In this document: positions 37,158-46,500 of the stretch, one piece after another
How the letters are laid out: each line of letters starts with the position of its first letter
How positions within the stretch are numbered: the first letter of the stretch is position 1
NCBI GenBank assembly: GCA_026391805.1
Contig: JAPLDJ010000020.1
Span: 62,001-126,000 of the forward strand
Reading direction: 5' to 3'
DNA: 64,000 nt
From: Bacteroidota bacterium
GTDB taxonomy: Bacteria > Bacteroidota > Bacteroidia > Bacteroidales > FEN-979
Notes under the pieces: model-generated
Database searches by the model: none
The model's input: the letters and a program-made list of their open reading frames with translations, nothing else
What the model was told of the DNA's origin: nothing
Program-made: the position numbers and the translations under genes

Positions 37158-37950
37158 ATGGGTACATTTTAAACATAGAATCACTGACAATCCGGCCGGC
37201 CATTCTGCGTGGAAGAATACGGGTAAGGATAAAATAAAATAAACGGTTCTTCCACCCCGGAATACAAACAGGTTTTTTCCCCAGGTTCTTTAAAGCATAC
37301 CTGGCTACCTTATCGGGTTCCATGACTGCCACCAATTTGCTTACTCCTGCCGGTTTGCTGGACCAATAGGTGGGCGTAGAAGTCGGACCGGCACAGCAGG
37401 CCAGAACATCTACCGGATTTTCCCTTAGCTCATAAAATAAAGATTCGGAAAGGATCATCGAAAAGGCCTTGGTCGCCGAATAAGGTGCTGCAAGGGCAGG
37501 GCCAATCATTCCTGCGAGGGAAGACATCAGGATGATCCCTGCCCGTTTTCCTTTTTCCTGGCGGCGCAGGAAAGCATGAACCATCTTTAAAGGAGATCTG
37601 ACATTGAGCGACAGAAACCGTTCAACCGCTTCCGGCGAATGATCCATAAACCTGCGGACAGGACTAAAAGCCGGGACATAAATCAGCAACCGGAAATTCA
37701 GGTCATTGATCATCGCCAGGCATTCTTCGGCAGCATCTTTTTCCGCGAGGTCCTTGTGTATCCTGACCGTCCGGACTCCATGTTTTTTTTCAAGCTCATC
37801 TGCAAGAGATGTCATCGATGAGAGATTGTGATCGATCATGATAAGGTTCATCCCTCCTTCTGCAAGGATGGACGAAAAGGCTGATCCGATACCGTCTGCC
37901 GCACCTGCAACCATTGCCCATTCCCCGTATCTTCCGGATTTCAGATCCAT
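37156..37950 (-). CDS. Short-chain dehydrogenase/reductase (SDR)
   Basis: A 264-residue NAD(P)-dependent oxidoreductase. The Rossmann loop reads AGAADGIG (15-22), then S144 (MSSLAG) and Y157-x3-K161 (YSATK) give the catalytic triad, with N116 (LNVRSP) completing the tetrad. The usual NNAG after strand 4 is replaced by YVPAFSP (91-97). The helical C-terminus (FYFILTRILPRRMAG) is hydrophobic and recalls membrane-associated hydroxysteroid or 3-ketoacyl-CoA reductase-like SDRs. It is divergent from the DUF1214-sulfotransferase-SDR run with only 60 bp between, which suggests common regulation and a shared pathway. The substrate is unknown. Confidence 0.88.
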   Translation of the reverse strand: MDLKSGRYGEWAMVAGAADGIGSAFSSILAEGGMNLIMIDHNLSSMTSLADELEKKHGVRTVRIHKDLAEKDAAEECLAMINDLNFRLLIYVPAFSPVRRFMDHSPEAVERFLSLNVRSPLKMVHAFLRRQEKGKRAGIILMSSLAGMIGPALAAPYSATKAFSMILSESLFYELRENPVDVLACCAGPTSTPTYWSSKPAGVSKLVAVMEPDKVARYALKNLGKKPVCIPGWKNRLFYFILTRILPRRMAGRIVSDSMFKMYP

Positions 37951-37959
37951 ATTAATTTC

Positions 37960-37967
37960 TATCTTTG
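37960..37967 (+). promoter_or_regulatory. -7 promoter box (TATCTTTG) before the DUF1214 gene
   Basis: Exact TAnnTTTG match followed by C, 44 bases before ATG 38011, inside the 60-bp gap shared with the divergent SDR gene. Confidence 0.6.
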
Positions 37968-38010
37968 CCGTTCATCCGGCCGGGTGCAATTATAGGTATT
38001 TCTTTTTATT

Positions 38011-39207
38011 ATGAATGCGTTGTTAACGGTTATTTTGCGTCTCCTGAAATTTTTTCGCAGGATTGGGTTAAAGATCAGGGGAGTAAGTGAAAACGATATC
38101 CATGCCAGGAGAGTTGTGACCGGAAAGGCATGGGAGGATTTTTGCGACCGGCTGAAAACCGCCGGCGGCGCATTGATGTATCCCGGAGCTCCGGCCGATG
38201 CATTCCAGCAGGCTGAAGGATTGCGTTACCTTACACGGCTGACAAGAGCCGGACTGGAAGCCTTTGTCGAATACAATGATCCTTCATTTCCAGTCTTGCG
38301 CAGGATGGTTCATGAAACGGTGAAAATGGGAGCGGATAACCCCGACAACCATTATTTCAACGCCCAGATCAGCGGGAACTATGAATACAGGATCTACGGG
38401 AAAAGAAATACGATTCATTACATCGGGTTTTTTACACAGAACGGGAATTACGGCACAACCGGCGGGCTTGAACCCTGCGGGAAACTGGAAGATACCGATC
38501 TTGAACTGATGCCGGATGGCAGTTTCGAGATCATCCTGAGCAAGACGAAAAAAGGAAAGAACTGGCTCAGGATTGAAGATGAGACAGGATTGGTGATGGT
38601 ACGGCAAACATTCTATGATCATACCACCGAAATACCCGCCGAGATTTACATTGAGAACCTTGATGGCAGAAAGGCTCCGGATCCCATTACACCCGAAATG
38701 ATTGATGAAGGACTGAAGACGGCTTCCCTTTTTATAGCCGGCGCCCCGTTGCTGTTCTCGCGCTGGGCGAACGGATTTCAGAAGCATACAAACCAGCTTC
38801 CGCTTTTTGATCCTGACACCTCGAACAAGGCCGGAGGCGATCCTGCGATCATCTATTACCACAGTCACTGGAAACTTGCACAGGAAGAGGTCCTGGTTAT
38901 CGATGTAAAAGCTCCTGCGTGCGATTCCTGGAATTTCCAGCTCAACAACTACTGGATGGAATCGCTCGATTACCGGTATTTTAATGTATGCATCAACAAG
39001 GCAAGTGCAAAGTACAATCCCGACGGCAGCATAAGGCTGGTAGTTGCCCATTCCGATCCCTGCCTTCCGAACTGGATCGACACCTGCCATCACGCGGAGG
39101 GAACCATGTGCTGGCGCTGGTACCGTCTGAAACCGGAAGCAGAGCCAATTCAACCGGAATGCAGGGTGGTGAAGATCGCTGATCTCGCCGGGCATAAGAA
39201 TCCGTAA
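38011..39207 (+). CDS. DUF1214-type protein
   Basis: A 398-residue protein without a clear signal peptide; the first 25 residues are partly hydrophobic (LLTVILRLLKFFRR). The C-terminal half carries the DUF1214 hallmark DSWNFQLNNYWMESLDYR, with WKLAQEEVLVIDVKAP before it and CHHAEGTMCWRWYR after. DUF1214 proteins often occur with DUF1254, or, in actinobacteria and marine proteobacteria, with SDRs and sulfotransferases in lipid or steroid loci. Their biochemical role is not settled. It heads a plus-strand run with 25 bp to the sulfotransferase gene. Confidence 0.8.
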   Translation: MNALLTVILRLLKFFRRIGLKIRGVSENDIHARRVVTGKAWEDFCDRLKTAGGALMYPGAPADAFQQAEGLRYLTRLTRAGLEAFVEYNDPSFPVLRRMVHETVKMGADNPDNHYFNAQISGNYEYRIYGKRNTIHYIGFFTQNGNYGTTGGLEPCGKLEDTDLELMPDGSFEIILSKTKKGKNWLRIEDETGLVMVRQTFYDHTTEIPAEIYIENLDGRKAPDPITPEMIDEGLKTASLFIAGAPLLFSRWANGFQKHTNQLPLFDPDTSNKAGGDPAIIYYHSHWKLAQEEVLVIDVKAPACDSWNFQLNNYWMESLDYRYFNVCINKASAKYNPDGSIRLVVAHSDPCLPNWIDTCHHAEGTMCWRWYRLKPEAEPIQPECRVVKIADLAGHKNP

Positions 39208-39232
39208 AACAAAAAAGAAATTAAAGATAAAG

Positions 39233-40486
39233 ATGAACCAGGAAAAGATCACCCATTCCCGGAATTTTGAGAAACGGCCTTTAGGATTCAGCCTGCTGAA
39301 CGCTGCATGGGGTAGCACCTATTTCCTGGGAACAAAAATAAAACTTGACAAGGATGATCTGATACGGTCGGCCAGAAAAGCTACCGGTCTGGATGACCTG
39401 GGGAATGATTTTACTGACGAGCCACTTGAACGGCTTTTACGGTCTGTAAATGAAGAAGCAGACCTCCATCCTGTCGGGAGGTTCATCACCCGCCGGCGCT
39501 TTATCAGCCTGCTGAATATACGCCTCAGGGCGGAATACTATTTTAAACGACATCCGGAGATCCTTGAGCAGCCATTGTATCCGGCATGGATCATCATCGG
39601 CCTGCAGCGCACCGGGACGACAAAACTGCAGCGTCTTCTGGCCGTCGATCCCGATCACCGCGTGATCCCGAGCTGGGAGGTGATCAATCCGGTACCTTTA
39701 AATCCGAATAAAAACAAAGCTGATAAAAGAATTGCAGTCGCCAAGACATCCGTGCAGGCGCTGAAACTGATGTCGCCGGGTTTCTTTGCCATTCACCCGA
39801 TTGAGATTTACGAACCGGAGGAAGATATCCTGTTGCTGGATGTCAGTTTTATGAGCACAACGCCAGAAGCCATGATGCATGTCCCGTCGTATGCTGAATG
39901 GCTGGAGAAGACAGATCAGTCGGCTGCTTATGCCTACATGGTGAAGCTGCTGAAATTCCTCCAGTGGCAGCGGCCTGCGAAACGCTGGGTTTTGAAAACG
40001 CCCCATCACCTTGAATTCCCGGATCTGATCGAAAAGCATTTCGGGGAGGTACATTTCCTCTGGCCGCACCGGCGCATTTATGAATCGGTGCCATCCTTCC
40101 TGAGCATGGTAACCTATAACCAGATGATCTTCAGCGATCATGTGGATGAAAAAAGAGTCGCAAGGCATTGGGTAAAGAAGACAGGGTACATGCTGAACAA
40201 GGCCCTGGATTACCGCCAGAACAGCCTTAATTCTTCTAAATTTACCGATATCTATTACAAGGATCTTGTAGGAAATTCAGTTGGCGAACTCTCAAAGATT
40301 TATAACCTGAACGGTGGCCTGACGCCAGAGCTGATCTCCCTGTTTGAAAAGCATGAGCAGGAGCATCCTCACCGGAAATACGGAACCCACCAATATTCTC
40401 TTGGCGATTTCGGATTGACCGAAGCCGATATTGACCAGCATACAGCACGGTACCAGAACTTCATGACAGAACATTATGGCCGATAA
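39233..40486 (+). CDS. Sulfotransferase family protein
   Basis: A 417-residue cytoplasmic protein. The PAPS 5'-phosphosulfate-binding loop is IGLQRTGTTKLQRLL (about 121-135), and the 3'-phosphate-binding segment may be HRRIYESVPSFLSM (about 283-296). The VLKTPHHLEFPDL segment in the middle is typical of the PF13469-type (Sulfotransfer_3) family abundant in actinobacteria. It would transfer sulfate from PAPS to a hydroxyl group on a small lipid-like acceptor. It overlaps the next SDR gene by 11 bp, so the two are translated together. The acceptor is unknown. Confidence 0.85.
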   Translation: MNQEKITHSRNFEKRPLGFSLLNAAWGSTYFLGTKIKLDKDDLIRSARKATGLDDLGNDFTDEPLERLLRSVNEEADLHPVGRFITRRRFISLLNIRLRAEYYFKRHPEILEQPLYPAWIIIGLQRTGTTKLQRLLAVDPDHRVIPSWEVINPVPLNPNKNKADKRIAVAKTSVQALKLMSPGFFAIHPIEIYEPEEDILLLDVSFMSTTPEAMMHVPSYAEWLEKTDQSAAYAYMVKLLKFLQWQRPAKRWVLKTPHHLEFPDLIEKHFGEVHFLWPHRRIYESVPSFLSMVTYNQMIFSDHVDEKRVARHWVKKTGYMLNKALDYRQNSLNSSKFTDIYYKDLVGNSVGELSKIYNLNGGLTPELISLFEKHEQEHPHRKYGTHQYSLGDFGLTEADIDQHTARYQNFMTEHYGR

Positions 40487-41453
40487 GAAAGAGAAAAATT
40501 ACGACAATCCTTTCACTGCAACAATAACCGGTATCCTCGACCTGTTCCGGAAACACGAACCGGCAGGAGAGGTGAAGCCGACCGACCGCCTCGACGGAAA
40601 AACGGTGCTTGTCGACGGCGCCAGCTCCGGGTTAGGCTTTGCAGTTGCCGTTGAGGTAGCCAGGAGAGGGGCAAAAGTGATCATGGCCTGCCGGAGCGGA
40701 ATTCCTGCAAAAGGAGAAGAAGCGAAACGGCGTTCCGGCTCTGAAAATATCCATATGCTTCCTGTTGATTTCAGTGACCTGGAATCGATCCGTAAACTGG
40801 TATCGGATCTCCACGATCAGTTCGGCTCCATCGACATCCTGATCTGCAATGCCGGCATCGTCCCGAAAAAAAGCAGGAAAACATCTCAGGGACTGGAAGA
40901 GATGTTCATGGTCAATTATTTCTCAAAATTCGTTTTCGTCAATTTATTGCTGGAGAGGGGTTGTTTTAACTTGATTCACCCGAGGATCATCTTTGTCGCT
41001 TCGGAGACTCACAGGAATCCGAAGGAATTTGACTGGGATTCCTTCGGCGTTTATAAAGATTACACCATCCAGAAGAGCATTGAACTTTATGGTTATTATA
41101 AGCTGTTGCTGACAACTTTTGCCGTGGAGTTATCACGGCGTCTGAATCAGGGATCAGCCGGATTTCCCGTTTTTGCCCTTTGTCCGGGCCCGGTTAACTC
41201 CAACATCGGGAGGGAAGCCCCGAAGATCTTCCAGCCCCTGATGAAAATGATCTTTGCCATTTTTTTCCGGTCTCCGGAGAAAGCCTCAAAGCCGGTTATT
41301 TACCTTGCCACTTCCGGGGATGTAGCCGATAAAACATTTGATTATCTTTTCCTGATGAGCCGCAAGGAGGTAAATGAAATGGCAGCCGATCCTGGCAATG
41401 GGCAAAGGTTGTGGACGCTTTCTGAACAATTGCAAAAAAAGCTGGATATTTAA
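40476..41453 (+). CDS. Short-chain dehydrogenase, retinol-dehydrogenase-like
   Basis: A 325-residue SDR. A 45-residue N-terminal tail precedes the cofactor loop GASSGLG (about 47-53). NAG (ICNAG) and YxxYK (YGYYKLLL, near 206) are present, as in the retinol dehydrogenase/protochlorophyllide reductase-like branch; the serine position reads VASETH. The tail from about 255 (FQPLMKMIFAIFFRSPEKASKP) is hydrophobic and conserved in that branch. Its start overlaps the sulfotransferase stop region by 11 bp. With the divergent SDR at 37156-37950 it makes two oxidoreductases in one small locus. Confidence 0.88.
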   Translation: MADKKEKNYDNPFTATITGILDLFRKHEPAGEVKPTDRLDGKTVLVDGASSGLGFAVAVEVARRGAKVIMACRSGIPAKGEEAKRRSGSENIHMLPVDFSDLESIRKLVSDLHDQFGSIDILICNAGIVPKKSRKTSQGLEEMFMVNYFSKFVFVNLLLERGCFNLIHPRIIFVASETHRNPKEFDWDSFGVYKDYTIQKSIELYGYYKLLLTTFAVELSRRLNQGSAGFPVFALCPGPVNSNIGREAPKIFQPLMKMIFAIFFRSPEKASKPVIYLATSGDVADKTFDYLFLMSRKEVNEMAADPGNGQRLWTLSEQLQKKLDI

Positions 41454-41455
41454 CT

Positions 41456-41600
41456 TCGCTTTTCGCCTTTCGCTTTTCGCTATTTCGCATTTACAATAAT
41501 GTCACACCTACGGTGTTAATTGGAATATTTCTCTTTTTTTTCTATCCTCCATCTTCTATTCTCAGACCTCAGACCTCCGACTTCTGATCTCCGTTTTCTG
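41456..41600. repeat. Mosaic word array: GCGAAAA words, then GGATGGA and GAGGTC words
   Basis: Directly after the SDR stop come TTTCGCT words (about 41456-41488), inverse of those at 7797. At about 41546-41593 the minus strand reads GAGGTCTGAGGTCTGAG followed by AGAATAGAAGATGGAGG: the same two words in the same order as at 60780-60877 and 61460-61533. Confidence 0.75.
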
Positions 41601-41629
41601 CCTTACGAACGAACTTTCTTCCTCAGGAT

Positions 41630-41660
41630 TTGACTTTCCGGAAAAATAGATCTATATTTG
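41630..41660 (+). promoter_or_regulatory. Complete promoter (TTG-n20-TATATTTG)
   Basis: TTG at 41630-41632 and TATATTTG at 41653-41660 with a 20-bp spacer match the Bacteroidota -33/-7 consensus, 25 bases before ATG 41685. Confidence 0.7.
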
Positions 41661-41684
41661 GTACATACATCAAAATATATGTCT

Positions 41685-42443
41685 ATGAAAAAGAATGTAC
41701 TCATTCCTGGGATCATGGTTATGATCGTAGGCCTGTTCGTCGCTGGCACATTTATCGTACCGGCCGAAAACCCTGTTCAGAAAGCACCTGTCCCTGTCAC
41801 AGTCGCCTCGCCCGGTCCCGGTGACGATGAAGCTACTTTCTATGAAAATACAAATTATGGAGGAACCAGTTTTACCGTGAGTGCGGATGTAAGTGATATG
41901 AGGAATATTAGTGGTGTAAACTGGAACGACAAGGTCTCTTCTATTAAACTGGGGAAGAATGTCTGTGTTAAGGCCTTCCAGGATATAAATTACGGTGGGG
42001 GGGCCTGGTGGTTTACCGGGAATGGACTTTGTGTCCGTAATATACCGAACCTCGTTGACTTTGGCTGGAATGATAAGATGAGCTCCTTCAGGATTACAAC
42101 AAAGGAAGACTGCGGGGGTGCTGAACCAGGGGAGAACGAGGTCATCTTTTATGAGCATAAGAATTTCCAGGGATCATCTAAGATCGCTTCTGTCGACAAC
42201 GATGTCCCCGACATGCGTTACTGGGATGGTGCTAATTGGAATGACAAGGTTTCTTCCATCAAGATAGGGACAAATGTTTGCCTTACATTTTGGATTGACA
42301 TAAACTACAAAGGTGGCAAAACCGAAATATCCGGGAATCAGGACTGTATCAACGACCTTTTGAACCTTGTCAATAACGGCGTGAATGATAAAATTAGTTC
42401 ATTCAAAATCCGGTCGAAAGAAATTGGGTGTGCTAAACAGTAG
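41685..42443 (+). CDS. Exported beta/gamma-crystallin protein, two domains
   Basis: A 252-residue protein (start ATG 41685; ATG 41679 is possible). Residues 1-27 are a signal or anchor segment (LIPGIMVMIVGLFVAG). The rest is four Greek-key motifs in two domains (about 48-140 and 150-248). Each motif ends in the calcium clamp (N/D)(N/D)xxSS: NDKVSS 81-86, NDKMSS 129-134, NDKVSS 186-191, NDKISS 234-239. All four clamps are intact, so up to four Ca2+ ions may bind. FYEN.NYGG-type openings match both beta/gamma-crystallins and the I36 inhibitor family. Probably a periplasmic or surface calcium-binding protein. It has its own promoter and precedes carA. Confidence 0.88.
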   Translation: MKKNVLIPGIMVMIVGLFVAGTFIVPAENPVQKAPVPVTVASPGPGDDEATFYENTNYGGTSFTVSADVSDMRNISGVNWNDKVSSIKLGKNVCVKAFQDINYGGGAWWFTGNGLCVRNIPNLVDFGWNDKMSSFRITTKEDCGGAEPGENEVIFYEHKNFQGSSKIASVDNDVPDMRYWDGANWNDKVSSIKIGTNVCLTFWIDINYKGGKTEISGNQDCINDLLNLVNNGVNDKISSFKIRSKEIGCAKQ

Positions 42444-42494
42444 GATTCTTTCGTACTTTTATCACCGAAAATTTTTATGACCTAAAAAGATTCG

Positions 42495-43574
42495 GTGGCA
42501 CAGCTCCTGCTTGATGACGGAACACGCATAACAGGAAAGCCTTTTGCGGCGCTGCGTTCCGTTGCCGGCGAGGTTGTGTTTAACACGGCCATGACCGGCT
42601 ATCCGGAGAGCCTGACCGATCCCTCTTACAAAGGCCAGATCCTTGTTTTAACATACCCGCTGATCGGAAACTATGGTGTTCCGGGAAGGACAATCAGGGA
42701 ACATCTTCCGAGGGATTTCGAATCGGACCGGATCCATATCTCGGCACTTGTCACCTCTACTTATTCTGCCGAATACAGTCACTGGAATGCCCTTGGAAAT
42801 CTTTCCGACTGGTTGCTCGAACACAATGTACCCGGGATCTGCGGAATAGATACACGGGCACTTACAAAACGGCTTCGTGAACATGGCACTATGCTTGGGA
42901 AACTCTTCCAGGAGGATGAGAAAGAAGTCGATTTTTATGATCCGAATAAAGACAACCTTGTTGATCTTGTCAGTGTAAAGGAGAAGATCACTTATCCCGG
43001 CAACGATAACCGGATCATCCTGGTCGACTGCGGGGTGAAGAACAACATCATCCGCTGCCTCATGGATACAGGAGCTACAGTTATCCGTGTTCCATGGGAT
43101 TATGATTTTACACAAGATGATTATGATGGATTGGTGGTTTCGAACGGCCCGGGCGACCCGCAGGTTTGCCGTGAAACGATTCGCAACCTTGAAACAGCTA
43201 TAAAAATCGGGAAACCCATTTTCGGCATTTGTCTCGGGAACCAGCTTCTGGCCTCGGCTGCGGGAGCTTCGACTTTCAAATTGAAATACGGCCACCGGGG
43301 GTATAACCAGCCTGTCTTGCAAGTGGGAACCAACAAAGCCTATATAACTTCACAAAATCATGGCTTTGCTGTCGATGACAGTAATCTTGGTGCCGACTGG
43401 GAGCCGTTTTTTATCAACCTGAACGACGGCACCAACGAAGGGATACGGCATAAGACGAAACCATTTTTCTCGACACAGTTCCATCCTGAAGCTTCCGGCG
43501 GTCCTACCGATACGCGATTCCTTTTCAATGATTTTATGAATCTGGTTAAGGAACATAAAATGATCAGAAGATGA
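42495..43574 (+). CDS. carA: Carbamoyl-phosphate synthase small subunit
   Basis: A 359-residue glutaminase subunit. It starts at GTG 42495; the nearest upstream ATG (42478) runs straight into a stop. The N-terminal CPSase domain (FNTAMTGYPESLTDPSY) precedes a class I glutamine amidotransferase domain with the triad C246 (GICLGNQ), H330 and E332 (FHPEAS). It feeds ammonia from glutamine to CarB for arginine and pyrimidine synthesis. The stop overlaps the carB start by 4 bp (ATGA). GICLGNQ in place of the enterobacterial GICLGHQ is not unusual for this phylum. Confidence 0.97.
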   Translation: MAQLLLDDGTRITGKPFAALRSVAGEVVFNTAMTGYPESLTDPSYKGQILVLTYPLIGNYGVPGRTIREHLPRDFESDRIHISALVTSTYSAEYSHWNALGNLSDWLLEHNVPGICGIDTRALTKRLREHGTMLGKLFQEDEKEVDFYDPNKDNLVDLVSVKEKITYPGNDNRIILVDCGVKNNIIRCLMDTGATVIRVPWDYDFTQDDYDGLVVSNGPGDPQVCRETIRNLETAIKIGKPIFGICLGNQLLASAAGASTFKLKYGHRGYNQPVLQVGTNKAYITSQNHGFAVDDSNLGADWEPFFINLNDGTNEGIRHKTKPFFSTQFHPEASGGPTDTRFLFNDFMNLVKEHKMIRR

Positions 43575-46500
43575 CCGAAGGTATCCATAAAGTGCTCATC
43601 CTTGGTTCGGGGGCCCTCAAGATCGGTGAAGCCGGCGAGTTTGACTATTCCGGTTCACAGGCGCTGAAAGCACTGAAAGAAGAAGGCATAGAGACCGTGC
43701 TGATCAACCCGAACATTGCCACGATCCAGACTTCCGACAAGATCGCCGACAAAGTCTATTTTCTTCCGGTCACTCCTTATTTCGTGGAAGAGGTCATCCT
43801 GAAAGAAAAACCTGACGGAATCCTGCTGGCCTTCGGCGGGCAAACCGCACTTAACTGCGGTGTATCACTCTACCGGTCAGGCGTTCTGGAAAAATACAAT
43901 GTCAGGGTATTGGGAACTCCGGTTGATACAATCATCAGTACCGAGGACAGGGAGTTGTTTTGCAGGAAACTGGATGAGATCCAGGTACGCACCCCGCGCA
44001 GTGTTGCAGTGACAAACCCGGAAGATGCCCAAAAGGCGGCTGCACAAATTGGTTTTCCCCTGATCATCAGGGCTGCCTTTGCGCTGGGCGGGCAGGGGAG
44101 CGGTTTCTGTTCCGATGAGCAGGAACTTGAACTGCTTGTAGGAAGAGCTTTTTCCTATTCAAACCAGATCCTGATCGAAGAGTCGCTGAAAGGCTGGAAG
44201 GAGATCGAATACGAGGTAGTTCGCGACAGTTACGACAACTGCATTACCGTTTGCAACATGGAGAATTTTGATCCGCTGGGGATCCATACAGGAGAAAGCA
44301 TTGTTGTTGCTCCCTCGCAGACGCTCTCAAACATTGAGTATTATAAATTGCGTGAATTGTCGATCCGGGTGATCCGTCACCTGGGAGTAATTGGCGAATG
44401 CAACATTCAATATGCCCTTAACCCGGATTCCGAGGATTACCGCGTGATCGAGGTGAATGCCCGGCTTTCCCGTTCATCGGCGCTTGCGTCCAAGGCTACA
44501 GGTTACCCGCTGGCGTTTGTCGCCACCAAGCTGGCGCTGGGATACGGCCTGCACGAGCTGAAGAATTCGGTAACCAAAACCACCACTGCCTGTTTTGAAC
44601 CTGCCCTGGATTATATTGTCTGCAAGATCCCGCGATGGGACTTGGCAAAGTTTGTCGGTGTGTCCAAGCAGATTGGTTCCAGCATGAAAAGTGTCGGTGA
44701 GATCATGGCCATCGGACGTACCTTTGAAGAAGCCATTCAGAAAGGGTTACGGATGATCGGGCAGGGGATGCACGGCTTCATCGGGAACAAGGAACTCCAT
44801 GTGGATGACCTCGAAAATGAACTTGCAAATCCGACTGATACCAGGATCTTCCTGATCGCGCAGGCGCTGGCGGAGGGATACCCGATCGAGCGTCTGTGGA
44901 GCCTGACCCGCATCGATAAATGGTTCCTTTACGGGCTGAAGAACATCTTTGACACCGGCCATTCCCTTGAAAACTATCACGATATTCATGAGGTGCCGGA
45001 TGAACTGATCCTGGAAGCCAAGCGGCTGGGCTTTTCCGATTTCCAGCTGGCACGACTGATCTACAAGACCGGGAAACGAAACCCGGAACCGGAAATGCTT
45101 ATGGTTAGGAATTACAGGAAAACAAAAAGCATCATTCCTTATGTAAAGCAAATCGATACCCTTGCAGCCGAGTATCCGGCTCAGACAAATTACCTCTACC
45201 TTACCTATAGCGGCAGTGAGCATGATGTGAATTTTGCAGATGACAACAGGTCAGTGATCGTCCTGGGAAGCGGAGCGTACCGTATCGGCAGTTCGGTGGA
45301 ATTCGACTGGTGCAGCGTCAATGCGCTGAACACCATAAGGGATGCCGGCTACCGGTCGGTCATGATCAATTACAATCCGGAGACGGTCAGTACGGATTAC
45401 GATATTTGTGACCGGCTCTATTTTGATGAGCTTTCCTTTGAACGGGTAATGGATATCATCGAACTGGAATCGCCGAAGGGGGTCATCTTGTCGATGGGCG
45501 GCCAGATCCCGAACAACCTTGCCATGCGGCTGCACAGGCAGCACGTTCCGGTGCTCGGAACTTCTGCTGACTCCATTGACAATGCCGAGGACCGTCATAA
45601 ATTTTCCTCGATGCTCGACCGGCTGGATATTGACCAGCCCCGGTGGAAAGAGCTGACAAACCTTGAAGACATATTTGCATTCACGGAAGTGGTCGGATTC
45701 CCTGTCCTGATCCGTCCTTCATACGTGCTATCCGGCGCTGCCATGAATGTTGTTTCGAACAGGAGTGAAATGGAACATTTCCTGACGCTGGCAGCCAATG
45801 TTTCAAAGGAACACCCTGTGGTCATTTCGGAATTCATCCAGGAAGCAAAGGAGATCGAGATCGATGCTGTGGCAAAGGAGGGAGAAATCGTTGCTTACGC
45901 CATTTCGGAACACATTGAATTTGCCGGGGTGCATTCGGGAGATGCAACCATCATCTTTCCGCCGCAGAAGATCTATGTTGAAACGATCCGCAGGATCAAG
46001 CGCATCAGCCGGGATATTGCACGTTCGCTGCAGATCTCCGGTCCGTTCAACATCCAGTTCCTTGCCAAGGACAACGACATCAAGGTCATCGAATGTAACC
46101 TGAGGGCTTCGCGGAGCTTTCCCTTCGTTTCCAAGGTCCTGAAAATTAATTTTATTGATATCGCAACACGGATCATGCTCGGGCTGCCGTTCGAAGCCCC
46201 TGCCAAATCCTTTTTCGATATCGATTACATCGGAATAAAAGCTTCGCAATTCTCCTTCTCCCGTCTTCAGAAAGCTGATCCGATGCTGGGGGTCGACATG
46301 GCATCGACCGGTGAAGTGGGCTGTCTTGGCGATACGATCTACGATGCCGTGCTGAAATCGATGTTATCCGTTGGTTACCGTATTCCAGGAAAAAATATTC
46401 TGATCTCATCCGGACCAATAAAATCAAAAACCATCCTGCTCGAGGGATGCAGGATGCTGGCTGAAAAGAAGTATAACATCTTCGCCACACGAGGAACCGC

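Noticed and set aside
43221-43240. GICLGNQ in place of GICLGHQ in CarA as an active-site defect
   Set aside because: The nucleophile Cys and the downstream His and Glu are present, and Asn here is common in this phylum.
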